A stretch of DNA of 5,145 nucleotides, taken from positions 1 through 5,145 of the forward strand of contig DASTWO010000175.1 of the NCBI GenBank assembly GCA_035776675.1. The letters run 5' to 3'. This stretch comes from DASSOY01 sp035776675. GTDB lineage: Bacteria > Bacillota > Bacilli > Bacillales > DASSOY01. The position numbers and the translations under genes were made by a program. The first letter of the stretch is position 1. Each line of letters starts with the position of its first letter. Of this stretch, positions 1-5,145 are shown piece after piece. Under the pieces are notes generated by a model that saw only the letters and a program-made list of their open reading frames with translations, ran no database searches and was not told the origin of the DNA.

Positions 1-37
1 TAGAAGGATAGTGATGGTAGGATAATATTAAGTAGTA

Positions 38-63
38 TTCACGGAATTAAGGGTTTTTATGAT
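38..63 (+). promoter_or_regulatory. Probable promoter of the gcv operon
   Basis: TATGAT at 58-63 matches the -10 consensus in 5 of 6 positions. It would start transcription near base 70, just before the first riboswitch strand at 76, which is where a promoter is expected. The -35 is poor: TTCACG at 38-43 matches 4 of 6 but leaves a spacer of only 14 bases, and a 17-base spacer gives no good match. An alternative -10 is GATAAT at 21-26, whose -35 would lie at or beyond the window edge. Nothing else is recognisable in bases 1-37. Confidence 0.45.
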
Positions 64-75
64 GAAATTTAGAGA

Positions 76-214
76 AGGGCGAATGACAGCAGGGGGAGAG
101 TCTGGAAGGCACTTTAGTGCCGGAAAGCGCCGAAGGAGCAAGCGCCAAGTGAAACTCTCAGGCAAACAGACCCTTGTTGGACGCACCTCTGGAAACGTCG
201 ATTCATGACAGAGG
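76..214 (+). ncRNA. Glycine riboswitch, single aptamer with ghost second aptamer
   Basis: This RNA senses glycine and controls the cleavage operon behind it. The conserved core is visible: P1 pairs 87-95 with 171-179, P2 pairs 96-101 with 154-159, a ggcac/gtgcc hairpin lies at 108-121, and the hallmark GCGCCGAAGGAGCAAGCGC is at 127-145 with GCGC closing it on both sides. A kink-turn is also present: gcg (79-81) pairs with cgc (182-184), flanking AATGA (82-86) and GA (180-181), which supply the tandem sheared G-A pairs. A second full aptamer, usual in Bacillus, is absent. In its place CCTCTG (186-191) can pair with CAGAGG (209-214), the layout of a singlet with a 3' ghost aptamer. That ghost pairing uses the same bases as the 5' arm of the following terminator, so glycine binding should favour read-through (an ON switch). 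The aptamer call is secure; the switching mechanism is inferred from pairing alone. Confidence 0.95.
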
Positions 215-248
215 AAGACACTTTGTGTGTTTTCCTCTGTCTTTTTTT
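207..248 (+). terminator. Riboswitch-controlled intrinsic terminator
   Basis: A perfect 10-bp stem (GACAGAGGAA at 207-216 with TTCCTCTGTC at 232-241) is extended by ACAC/GTGT (218-221 with 225-228) around a TTT loop. Seven T residues follow at 242-248. This is a textbook rho-independent terminator placed directly after the aptamer. Its 5' arm shares CAGAGG (209-214) with the alternative ghost-aptamer stem, making the two structures mutually exclusive. Confidence 0.93.
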
Positions 249-272
249 AGGTATGAACATTTATTAGAAGGC

Positions 273-395
273 GTACCGAATGTCGACACGGAACACAATC
301 CTCTTTGAGCGTGCAGAATGAACATCGGCTAAGAACGTAACATCCATGTTACAACGCCGATGCTAGTACATCCTGTACGTCGCGACTAACGGTAC
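273..395 (+). repeat. Nested inverted repeats in the gcvT leader, possible REP/MITE-like element
   Basis: The 170 bases from the terminator to gcvT contain no gene but are rich in perfect palindromes. CATCGGC (323-329) pairs with GCCGATG (356-362). Nested inside it, GTAACAT (337-343) is complementary to ATGTTAC (346-352) around CC. Then GTACA (366-370) pairs with TGTAC (374-378) around TCC, and GTCGCGAC (379-386) is self-complementary. The two hairpin tips share ACATCC. An outer 6-base repeat, GTACCG (273-278) with CGGTAC (390-395), encloses the whole and may be chance. A dispersed repeat or an extra RNA structure are both possible. The palindromes are seen; the identity is unknown. Confidence 0.5.
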
Positions 396-401
396 AAATA
401 T

Positions 402-410
402 AAGGGAGGT
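402..410 (+). promoter_or_regulatory. Strong ribosome binding site of gcvT
   Basis: AAGGGAGGT is a near-perfect Shine-Dalgarno sequence ending 8 bases before the ATG at 419, which fixes the gcvT start. It is free of the upstream hairpins, the last of which ends at 386. Confidence 0.9.
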
Positions 411-418
411 ATTGGCGG

Positions 419-1510
419 ATGAAACGGACACCATTGTTTGATTTGTATGAAAAATATGGAGCGAAAATCGTCGATTTTCACGGTTGGGAGATGCCTGTAC
501 AATTCTCGAAAATTCAGGTGGAGCATGAGGCGGTGCGCACGAAAGCCGGGCTGTTTGATGTTTCCCATATGGGAGAGGTAACTGCAAAAGGTGAAGGGGC
601 TCTTGCGTTTTTGCAATATTTGGTTACGAATGATGTATCGAAATTGCAACCGGGGAAGGCACAGTACACAGCTATGTGTTATGAAAACGGCGGTACGGTC
701 GATGATCTGATTGTTTATCAGAAGGCAGAAAATGATTATTTACTGGTTATTAACTCGGCGAACAGTGACAGTGATTTTGAATGGATCGCTTCGCACACTA
801 AAGGTTTTAACGATGTCGAAGTTGAAAATATATCCGATCAAAAGGCACAACTCGCGATTCAGGGGCCGAAGGCCGAAGCTATTTTACAAACGTTGACAGA
901 AACAGATTTAAGTGAAATTAAGTTTTTCAAATTCAAAGATGACGTCGAAGTGGCGGGGATTCGTTCTCTGGTGTCCCGGACCGGTTATACCGGAGAAGAC
1001 GGTTTCGAAATCTATTGCGATTCGGGCGATGCCGGAGATTTGTGGGAAGCGATTATCAAAGCCGGGGAACCCGAAGGGCTGCTTCCTTGCGGTTTGGGTG
1101 CTCGCGATACGCTTCGATTCGAGGCGAAATTGCCTCTTTACGGTCAGGAATTGTCGCCGGAGATCACGCCTGTTGAGGCCGGGATCAGCTTTGCGGTAAA
1201 GACAGATAAAGAGCCTGATTTTATCGGGAAATCTGTGTTGAAAAAGCAAAAAGAAGAAGGCGCGCCGCGAAAGCTGGTCGGCCTGGAAATGATCGAAAAA
1301 GGCATCCCGCGCCCCGATTACGAAGTGTTCAGCGGTGAGGAGAAAATCGGCCATGTGACCACCGGGACCCAATCGCCGACGTTAAAGAAAAACGTCGGGT
1401 TGGCTTTGTTGAAACGCGAGTACACCGGATTGGGGACGGAAGTTGAAGTGCAGGTGCGAAAAAAACGCCTGAAAGCGGAGGTTGTAAAAACCCCGTTTTA
1501 TAAGAGATAG
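419..1510 (+). CDS. gcvT: Aminomethyltransferase, glycine cleavage T-protein
   Basis: GcvT takes the aminomethyl group from lipoyl-GcvH, passes the methylene to tetrahydrofolate as 5,10-methylene-THF and releases ammonia, in the cytoplasm. The 363-residue length fits the family. The N-terminal folate-binding domain begins TPLFDLYEKYGAKIVDFHGWEMP (residues 4-26, DFxGWEMP type) followed by FDVSHMGE (46-53). GGTVDDLIVY (91-100) carries the Asp pair expected to contain the catalytic aspartate. SRTGYTGEDGFEIY (186-199) and LGARDTLRFEAKLPLYG (226-242) are family signatures. The C-terminal barrel domain has GHVTTGTQSPTLKKNVGLA (311-329) and ends in a typical KTPFYKR. The ATG is set by the AAGGGAGGT site. 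It is the first gene of the riboswitch-led operon; gcvPA starts 18 bases after its stop. No defects seen. Confidence 0.98.
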   Translation: MKRTPLFDLYEKYGAKIVDFHGWEMPVQFSKIQVEHEAVRTKAGLFDVSHMGEVTAKGEGALAFLQYLVTNDVSKLQPGKAQYTAMCYENGGTVDDLIVYQKAENDYLLVINSANSDSDFEWIASHTKGFNDVEVENISDQKAQLAIQGPKAEAILQTLTETDLSEIKFFKFKDDVEVAGIRSLVSRTGYTGEDGFEIYCDSGDAGDLWEAIIKAGEPEGLLPCGLGARDTLRFEAKLPLYGQELSPEITPVEAGISFAVKTDKEPDFIGKSVLKKQKEEGAPRKLVGLEMIEKGIPRPDYEVFSGEEKIGHVTTGTQSPTLKKNVGLALLKREYTGLGTEVEVQVRKKRLKAEVVKTPFYKR

Positions 1511-1513
1511 GAT

Positions 1514-1522
1514 GAGGGGGAG
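1514..1522 (+). promoter_or_regulatory. Ribosome binding site deciding the gcvPA start
   Basis: GAGGGGGAG lies between gcvT and gcvPA. It gives normal spacing to the ATG at 1529 but is directly abutted to the in-frame TTG at 1523, which therefore cannot be the start. Confidence 0.8.
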
Positions 1523-1528
1523 TTGTTC

Positions 1529-2878
1529 ATGAGCAAGTTTCGCTATTTGCCGATGACCGAGCATGATGAACAAGAAATGCTCAAGACAATCGGTGTTTCA
1601 AAGACAGAAGAATTGTTTTCCGATATTCCGGAAAAGGTTCGCTTTAAGGGTTCGCTTGACATTGAGCCAGCCCTGTCGGAACCGGAACTGATGTCATTTA
1701 TGTCCGGGTTGTCGGGACAAAACGCGAATACAAAGGAAAATGCATCATTTTTGGGTGCAGGAGTCTATGATCACTATATTCCGTCGATCGTAAATCATGT
1801 TATATCACGTTCTGAATTTTATACCGCTTATACTCCATATCAGCCGGAACTTTCCCAGGGAGAATTGCAGGCCATCTTTGAATTTCAAACGATGATTTGT
1901 GAACTGACCGGGATGGATGTGGCGAATTCTTCGATGTACGATGGACCGACAGCATTGGCAGAAGCGGCTGTTCTTAGTGTTGGGGCGACTAGAAAAAAGA
2001 AAATTATTGTCTCGGAAGCCGTTCATCCGCAGGCGCGCAGTGTTCTTCACACCTATGCCAAAGGACAAAGCCTTGAAGTTATTGAAATTCCGGCTACAGA
2101 TGGTGTGACGGATCTGGAAAAATTAAAAGCCGCAGTGGACGACGATACCGCATCAGTGATTGCACAGTACCCCAACTTTTACGGACAGATTGAACCGTTG
2201 AAAGAATTAGAAGAAATCACACACAGCGCTAAAAAAGCGATGTTGATTGTATCCAGTAATCCGTTGGCACTTGGCCTTTTGACACCCCCTGGGGCTTTTG
2301 GAGCTGATATTGTTGTGGGTGATACGCAGGTTTTCGGGATTCCCGAATCGTTTGGCGGCCCGCACTGCGGTTATTTTGCGACCAGGAAAAAACACACTCG
2401 CCGTGTTCCGGGACGCCTTGTTGGCCAAACAACCGACGAAAACGGTGAACGTGGTTTTGTCATGACGCTGCAAACCCGCGAACAGCATATTCGTCGCGAT
2501 AAAGCCACTTCAAATATTTGTTCTAACCAGGCGCTGAATGCCCTTGCTTCCTCAGTTGCGATGAGTGCGATAGGCAAGCAGGGGATCAAGGAAATCGCCC
2601 GCCAAAATGCACAAAAAGCTTTGTATGCAAAGAAGGCGTTGGAGGCGAAAGGGGTTCGTCTCGTTTATTCCGGTGCGTTTTTTAACGAATTTGTCATCCA
2701 ATTGTCGAAGCCGGTGAAAGAAGTCAATCAGAAATTGCTTGAGGCCGGTATAATCGGTGGCTATAATCTTGGCCGTGATGACAAGAATCGGGAAGGACAA
2801 ATGCTTGTTGCGGTCACGGAACTCCGTAACAGGAAGGAAATTGACGCACTTGCAGAGGAATTGGGGGGATTGCAATGA
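1529..2878 (+). CDS. gcvPA: Glycine dehydrogenase (decarboxylating) subunit 1
   Basis: GcvPA is the N-terminal half of the split P-protein. It pairs with GcvPB to form the PLP-dependent enzyme that decarboxylates glycine and loads the aminomethyl group on lipoyl-GcvH. From the ATG at 1529 it is 449 residues, close to the length I recall for Bacillus GcvPA (about 448). Recognisable blocks are FLGAGVYDHYIPSIV (74-88), YTPYQPELSQGELQ (101-114), the NSSMYDGPTALAEA block (133-146), FGGPHCGYFA (275-284) and TREQHIRRDKATSNICSNQAL-type residues (316-336). It has the PLP-enzyme fold but no PLP-binding lysine of its own, as expected because the cofactor lysine is in GcvPB. The start follows from the ribosome binding site at 1514-1522. 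The gene ends by overlapping gcvPB in ATGA, suggesting coupled translation of the two partner subunits in equal amounts. Confidence 0.97.
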   Translation: MSKFRYLPMTEHDEQEMLKTIGVSKTEELFSDIPEKVRFKGSLDIEPALSEPELMSFMSGLSGQNANTKENASFLGAGVYDHYIPSIVNHVISRSEFYTAYTPYQPELSQGELQAIFEFQTMICELTGMDVANSSMYDGPTALAEAAVLSVGATRKKKIIVSEAVHPQARSVLHTYAKGQSLEVIEIPATDGVTDLEKLKAAVDDDTASVIAQYPNFYGQIEPLKELEEITHSAKKAMLIVSSNPLALGLLTPPGAFGADIVVGDTQVFGIPESFGGPHCGYFATRKKHTRRVPGRLVGQTTDENGERGFVMTLQTREQHIRRDKATSNICSNQALNALASSVAMSAIGKQGIKEIARQNAQKALYAKKALEAKGVRLVYSGAFFNEFVIQLSKPVKEVNQKLLEAGIIGGYNLGRDDKNREGQMLVAVTELRNRKEIDALAEELGGLQ

Positions 2879-4401
2879 CCGCAAAACACCAACAGGTGGA
2901 AACCGTTGAACGGCCGGAAATCGGAAGAAAGTCAGCGGATTCAAAAGATCAACCATTGATTTTTGAATACAGCCAACCTGGAAGGATCGGTTACAGCTTG
3001 CCGGATCTTGATGTGCCGGAGGAAAATCTAGAGGATATCATTCCGGAGGATTATCTTCGGAATCAAGCCCCTGAGTTGCCGGAAGTGTCAGAGCTGCAAA
3101 TCATGCGGCATTATACGGCGTTGTCGAAACGTAACTACGGTGTGGATTCCGGTTTCTATCCGCTTGGATCCTGTACAATGAAATATAATCCAAAAATCAA
3201 TGAAGATGTTGCCCGCCTTGCCGGGTTCGCCCATATTCATCCTGATCAGGAGGAGGAAACGGTACAAGGAGCTTTGGAGTTAATGTATCGTTTGCAGACA
3301 AATCTCGCCAAAATTACCGGCATGGATGAAGTAACATTACAGCCTGCAGCTGGAGCCCAGGGCGAGTGGACCGGCCTCATGATGATTCGCGCTTACCATG
3401 AGGCAAACGGCGATTTCAATCGGACGAAGGTAATCGTCCCCGACTCAGCGCACGGTACAAATCCGGCTTCGGCGACTGTTGCTGGCTTTGAAGCGGTTAC
3501 CGTTAAGTCGAACGAGAAAGGCATTGTCGATGTGGAGGACTTGAAACGTGTTGCTGGTGAGGACACAGCGGCATTGATGCTGACGAATCCGAACACACTC
3601 GGGCTCTTTGAGGAAGATATTCTTGAGGTAGCTGAAGTGATTCACAACGCAGGCGGAAAGCTGTATTATGATGGTGCCAACATGAATGCGATCATGGGGG
3701 TTACCCGGCCGGGGGACATGGGATTCGATGTAGTCCATCTTAACCTGCATAAGACGTTTACAGGCCCGCATGGCGGCGGTGGTCCAGGTTCCGGGCCAGT
3801 TGGTGTTAAGGCGGATTTGTTGCCGTATCTACCGAAACCGTTACTTGTGAAAGAAGAAGGACGCTACCGTTTTGATCATGACCGTCCGCAGTCGATCGGC
3901 CGTGTTAAGCCTTATTACGGAAACTTCGGAATCAATGTCCGCGCCTATACCTATATACGAACAATGGGAGAGGAAGGGTTGCGGCAAGTGTCCGAGAACG
4001 CTGTGCTGAATGCCAACTATTTGATGCGCCGTCTTGAACCGTATTTTATTCTGCCGTATTCGCAGCATTGCAAACACGAATTTGTGTTGTCCGGCAAACG
4101 GCAAAAAAAGCTTGGCGTCCGTACGCTCGACATGGCGAAGCGGCTCTTGGACTTCGGTTTCCACCCGCCAACCATCTATTTTCCGACCATTATCGATGAG
4201 TCAATGATGATTGAACCGACGGAAACGGAAGCGAAGGAAATGCTCGACGCATTTGCGGATACGATGATTCAAATCGCCAAAGAAGCCGAGGAAGAGCCGG
4301 AGACGGTGCAAGAAGCTCCCTATAATACACCGGTTCGCCGTTTGGATGAAACCACAGCGGCACGAAATCCGATATTGCGTTATGAGAAAAATGAAGGATA
4401 A
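2875..4401 (+). CDS. gcvPB: Glycine dehydrogenase (decarboxylating) subunit 2
   Basis: GcvPB is the catalytic half of the split P-protein; it holds PLP and with GcvPA decarboxylates glycine. Visible blocks are FYPLGSCTMKYNPK (94-107), QPAAGAQGEWTG (156-167), PDSAHGTNPASA (189-200, His193 expected to stack on the PLP ring), YYDGAN (264-269, Asp266 expected to bind the pyridine nitrogen), NLHKTFTGPHGGGGPG (290-305, Lys293 the Schiff-base lysine) and RPQSIGRV (337-344). The protein is 508 residues, about 20 longer than I recall for B. subtilis. The excess is a polar leader before QPLIFEYSQPGRIGYSLP (26-43), where homology appears to start. I keep the ATG at 2875 because it overlaps the gcvPA stop (ATGA) and follows GGGGGGA at 2863-2869; there is no other Met before residue 77. 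It is the last gene of the operon. Confidence 0.97.
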   Translation: MTAKHQQVETVERPEIGRKSADSKDQPLIFEYSQPGRIGYSLPDLDVPEENLEDIIPEDYLRNQAPELPEVSELQIMRHYTALSKRNYGVDSGFYPLGSCTMKYNPKINEDVARLAGFAHIHPDQEEETVQGALELMYRLQTNLAKITGMDEVTLQPAAGAQGEWTGLMMIRAYHEANGDFNRTKVIVPDSAHGTNPASATVAGFEAVTVKSNEKGIVDVEDLKRVAGEDTAALMLTNPNTLGLFEEDILEVAEVIHNAGGKLYYDGANMNAIMGVTRPGDMGFDVVHLNLHKTFTGPHGGGGPGSGPVGVKADLLPYLPKPLLVKEEGRYRFDHDRPQSIGRVKPYYGNFGINVRAYTYIRTMGEEGLRQVSENAVLNANYLMRRLEPYFILPYSQHCKHEFVLSGKRQKKLGVRTLDMAKRLLDFGFHPPTIYFPTIIDESMMIEPTETEAKEMLDAFADTMIQIAKEAEEEPETVQEAPYNTPVRRLDETTAARNPILRYEKNEG

Positions 4402-4434
4402 AAAAAGAACGGAGTGCATTTTTGCACTCCGTTC
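4400..4434 (-). terminator. Intrinsic terminator of the rhodanese-like gene, between convergent genes
   Basis: A perfect 12-bp stem (4407-4418 with 4423-4434, GAACGGAGTGCA on the plus strand) closes on a TTTT loop. The A-run at 4400-4406 reads as seven T on the minus strand directly after the stem, so the terminator is built for the minus-strand gene ending at 4450. On the plus strand the hairpin comes 5 bases after the gcvPB stop but lacks a T-tract (ATCAATGTG follows), so it may only weakly stop or merely protect the gcv transcript. Confidence 0.88.
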
Positions 4435-4449
4435 ATCAATGTGAAACGC

Positions 4450-4824
4450 CTATTTCTTTTTCACCTTTCCATTCCACTTTTTGAAACCGCCTTTTAGATG
4501 ATTCAGGTCTTCATAGCCTTTCTTTTTTAACAGAGAGGCGGATCGGGCGCTTCGCATTCCATTTTGGTCATACAAATAGACCGGCTTATCTTTGCGAATC
4601 TCTGAAAGCCGCATTTTCATTTGTGACATTGGAATGTTACGGGCCCCCAATATGTGGCCGTTTTCAAATTCATTTGGTTCCCTGACGTCAATCAATTGTG
4701 CTTTTCTGTAACCATCCCTGAATTGATCTTCGGTTAAGGTTTTCAGGTAACGCTGTTGGGACAACCTTGTGACGATAAGATAGGTGAGAAGTGCAACGAT
4801 GATGCCAATTGCAACGTATAACAT
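4450..4824 (-). CDS. yqhL: Membrane-anchored rhodanese-like protein lacking the active-site Cys (YqhL type)
   Basis: This 124-residue protein has one N-terminal membrane segment (residues 2-18, LYVAIGIIVALLTYLIV) and a single rhodanese domain that should face the cytoplasm, since positive residues follow the segment. Domain marks are LIDVREPNEF (44-53), GHILGARNIPM (56-66) and LKGGFKKWNG (110-119). The active-site loop reads YLYDQNGMRS (83-92): Asp86 sits where sulfurtransferases have the catalytic Cys of the C-x4-R loop, while Arg91 is kept. Sulfur transfer is therefore unlikely, and a binding or structural role is more plausible (inference). The codon is GAC at 4567-4569, two changes from either Cys codon on its own reading, so a single sequencing error does not easily explain it. 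Start: ATG at 4822-4824 follows AAGGGGG; an upstream in-frame ATG at 4846-4848 has no such site. The symbol rests on recalled Bacillus gene order next to gcvPB. Confidence 0.88.
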   Translation of the reverse strand: MLYVAIGIIVALLTYLIVTRLSQQRYLKTLTEDQFRDGYRKAQLIDVREPNEFENGHILGARNIPMSQMKMRLSEIRKDKPVYLYDQNGMRSARSASLLKKKGYEDLNHLKGGFKKWNGKVKKK

Positions 4825-4833
4825 GTGTATTAG

Positions 4834-4840
4834 CCCCCTT
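4834..4840 (-). promoter_or_regulatory. Ribosome binding site deciding the rhodanese-like start
   Basis: Read on the minus strand, AAGGGGG ends 9 bases before the ATG at 4822-4824. It lies inside the longer reading frame from 4848, which has only A-rich sequence before it, so the shorter 124-residue protein is chosen. Confidence 0.82.
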
Positions 4841-4868
4841 GTCGGCATTTCAAAGTTCTTTTTCTTAA

Positions 4869-4897
4869 ATTATAAAACGAGCTGGTGAAAGAATCAA
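4869..4897 (-). promoter_or_regulatory. Promoter of the rhodanese-like gene
   Basis: On the minus strand, TTGATT (4892-4897) and a perfect TATAAT (4869-4874) are separated by exactly 17 bases, a good sigma-A type promoter. Transcription would start near 4862, leaving a leader of about 37 bases before the ATG at 4824. This also argues against the ATG at 4848. Confidence 0.78.
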
Positions 4898-5029
4898 AGG
4901 AAAATGCCAAAAGAAAAAGAACAAATGATCCTTCAAAGTACAACCCGTGAATTTCTCCAAAAACCTGACTCTCAGGGTAGTTTCGCGGCTTTTTCGGCAA
5001 AAATCGCCCCTTTTCTCCCTTTTTTGCAG

Positions 5030-5058
5030 TTGACAAATGAACATGTTTCTGATCAAAT
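5030..5058 (+). promoter_or_regulatory. Possible upstream promoter toward the right edge
   Basis: A perfect TTGACA (5030-5035) is followed after 17 bases by TCAAAT (5053-5058), 4 of 6 to the -10 consensus. It would fire into the first NrdR-like box at 5059. It may be an additional promoter or just a chance -35 match; the promoter at 5083-5113 has the better -10. Confidence 0.4.
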
Positions 5059-5074
5059 GAACGATATATAGTGT
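5059..5074 (+). promoter_or_regulatory. Candidate NrdR box 1
   Basis: GAACGATATATAGTGT agrees in about 13 of 16 positions with the NrdR box as I recall it (ACACWATATATWGTGT). NrdR is the ATP/dATP-sensing repressor of ribonucleotide reductase genes and usually binds paired boxes. The right half is perfect and the left half is degraded. Its partner starts at 5092, 33 bases centre to centre, about three helical turns. Confidence 0.65.
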
Positions 5075-5082
5075 TGTTTGGT

Positions 5083-5113
5083 TTGGACAGCACACTATAT
5101 ATTGTGATATGAT
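5083..5113 (+). promoter_or_regulatory. Plus-strand promoter for the gene beyond the right edge
   Basis: An extended -10, TGATATGAT (5105-5113, TG-n-TATGAT), follows a -35-like TTGGACA (5083-5089) at about 18 bases. Transcription would start near 5120 and run off the window. AGAGGAAA near 5131-5138 is a possible start of a ribosome binding site, though no start codon falls inside the window. The -35 sits between the two NrdR-like boxes and box 2 fills the spacer, touching the extended -10, so a bound repressor would block polymerase. Confidence 0.65.
5092..5107 (+). promoter_or_regulatory. Candidate NrdR box 2
   Basis: ACACTATATATTGTGA matches the recalled NrdR consensus ACACWATATATWGTGT in 15 of 16 positions. 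It lies between the -35 and -10 of the promoter at 5083-5113. The left half (5092-5102) is also the exact reverse complement of 5064-5074 in box 1, giving an 11-bp inverted repeat with 17 bases between. Confidence 0.75.
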
Positions 5114-5145
5114 GAAACAAGACTTACATACAGAGGAAACAAAAA

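Noticed and set aside
192..250. A full second glycine aptamer as in the usual tandem arrangement
   Set aside because: No second GCGCCGAAGGAGCAA-like core or second P1/P2 set exists between 180 and 418; the space is taken by a short stem and the terminator.
363..649. Minus-strand reading frames across the gcvT leader and start
   Set aside because: Low-complexity shadows of the hairpin region and gcvT with no recognisable protein family.
908..1372. A 154-residue minus-strand frame inside gcvT
   Set aside because: It is fully antisense to a clearly conserved gene and its composition is that of a shadow frame.
1523..1531. TTG at 1523 as the gcvPA start, adding two residues
   Set aside because: It directly abuts the ribosome binding site at 1514-1522, whereas ATG at 1529 has normal spacing and gives the usual N-terminus MSKFRYLP.
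4825..4848. Longer rhodanese-like protein starting at the ATG at 4846-4848 (132 residues)
   Set aside because: It has no good ribosome binding site, would put charged residues before the membrane segment, and lies only about 14 bases from the predicted transcription start.
4964..4976. CCTGA-CTC-TCAGG hairpin as a terminator or operator
   Set aside because: The stem is only 5 bp with no T-tract on either side, so chance is the simpler explanation.
4898..5029. Search for a small gene or RNA in the gap between the rhodanese-like promoter and the right-edge promoters
   Set aside because: The stretch is A/T-rich with homopolymer runs. I see no start codon with a ribosome binding site and no stable RNA fold.
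4830..5120. Minus-strand reading frames of 96 and 76 residues at 4830-5120
   Set aside because: They run through the rhodanese-like promoter and the NrdR-like region, show no domain, and have no convincing ribosome binding site.

Overview
The window carries a complete glycine cleavage operon of a Gram-positive bacterium of the Bacillaceae type. The evidence is the split P-protein (separate gcvPA and gcvPB genes), strong AAGGAGG-like ribosome binding sites, a gcv operon led by a glycine riboswitch, and a membrane-anchored rhodanese-like gene facing the end of the operon, an arrangement I recall from Bacillus subtilis (gcvT-gcvPA-gcvPB / yqhL). The species cannot be named from this sequence.

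Layout, left to right. Bases 1-70 hold a probable promoter. Bases 76-248 are a glycine riboswitch: one full aptamer with a 5' kink-turn, a collapsed 'ghost' second aptamer, and an intrinsic terminator whose 5' arm can pair instead with the ghost segment. Bases 249-418 are an unusual 170-base leader with nested perfect hairpins, ending in a strong ribosome binding site. Then come gcvT (419-1510), gcvPA (1529-2878) and gcvPB (2875-4401), all on the plus strand and packed as one transcript, the last two overlapping by 4 bases. A hairpin at 4407-4434 separates them from a minus-strand rhodanese-like gene (4450-4824) with its own good promoter. The last 115 bases hold a plus-strand promoter region with two matches to the NrdR box. 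This predicts that the gene just beyond the window is involved in ribonucleotide reduction.

Function. GcvPA and GcvPB together form the PLP-dependent glycine decarboxylase (P-protein). It loads the aminomethyl group onto lipoyl-GcvH, which is encoded elsewhere, and GcvT transfers the one-carbon unit to tetrahydrofolate, releasing ammonia. The riboswitch lets the cell make these enzymes when glycine is in excess. The operon itself is ordinary. The points worth a second look are the regulatory DNA on both sides (single-aptamer switch with ghost, nested hairpin element, tandem NrdR boxes) and the loss of the catalytic cysteine in the rhodanese-like protein.
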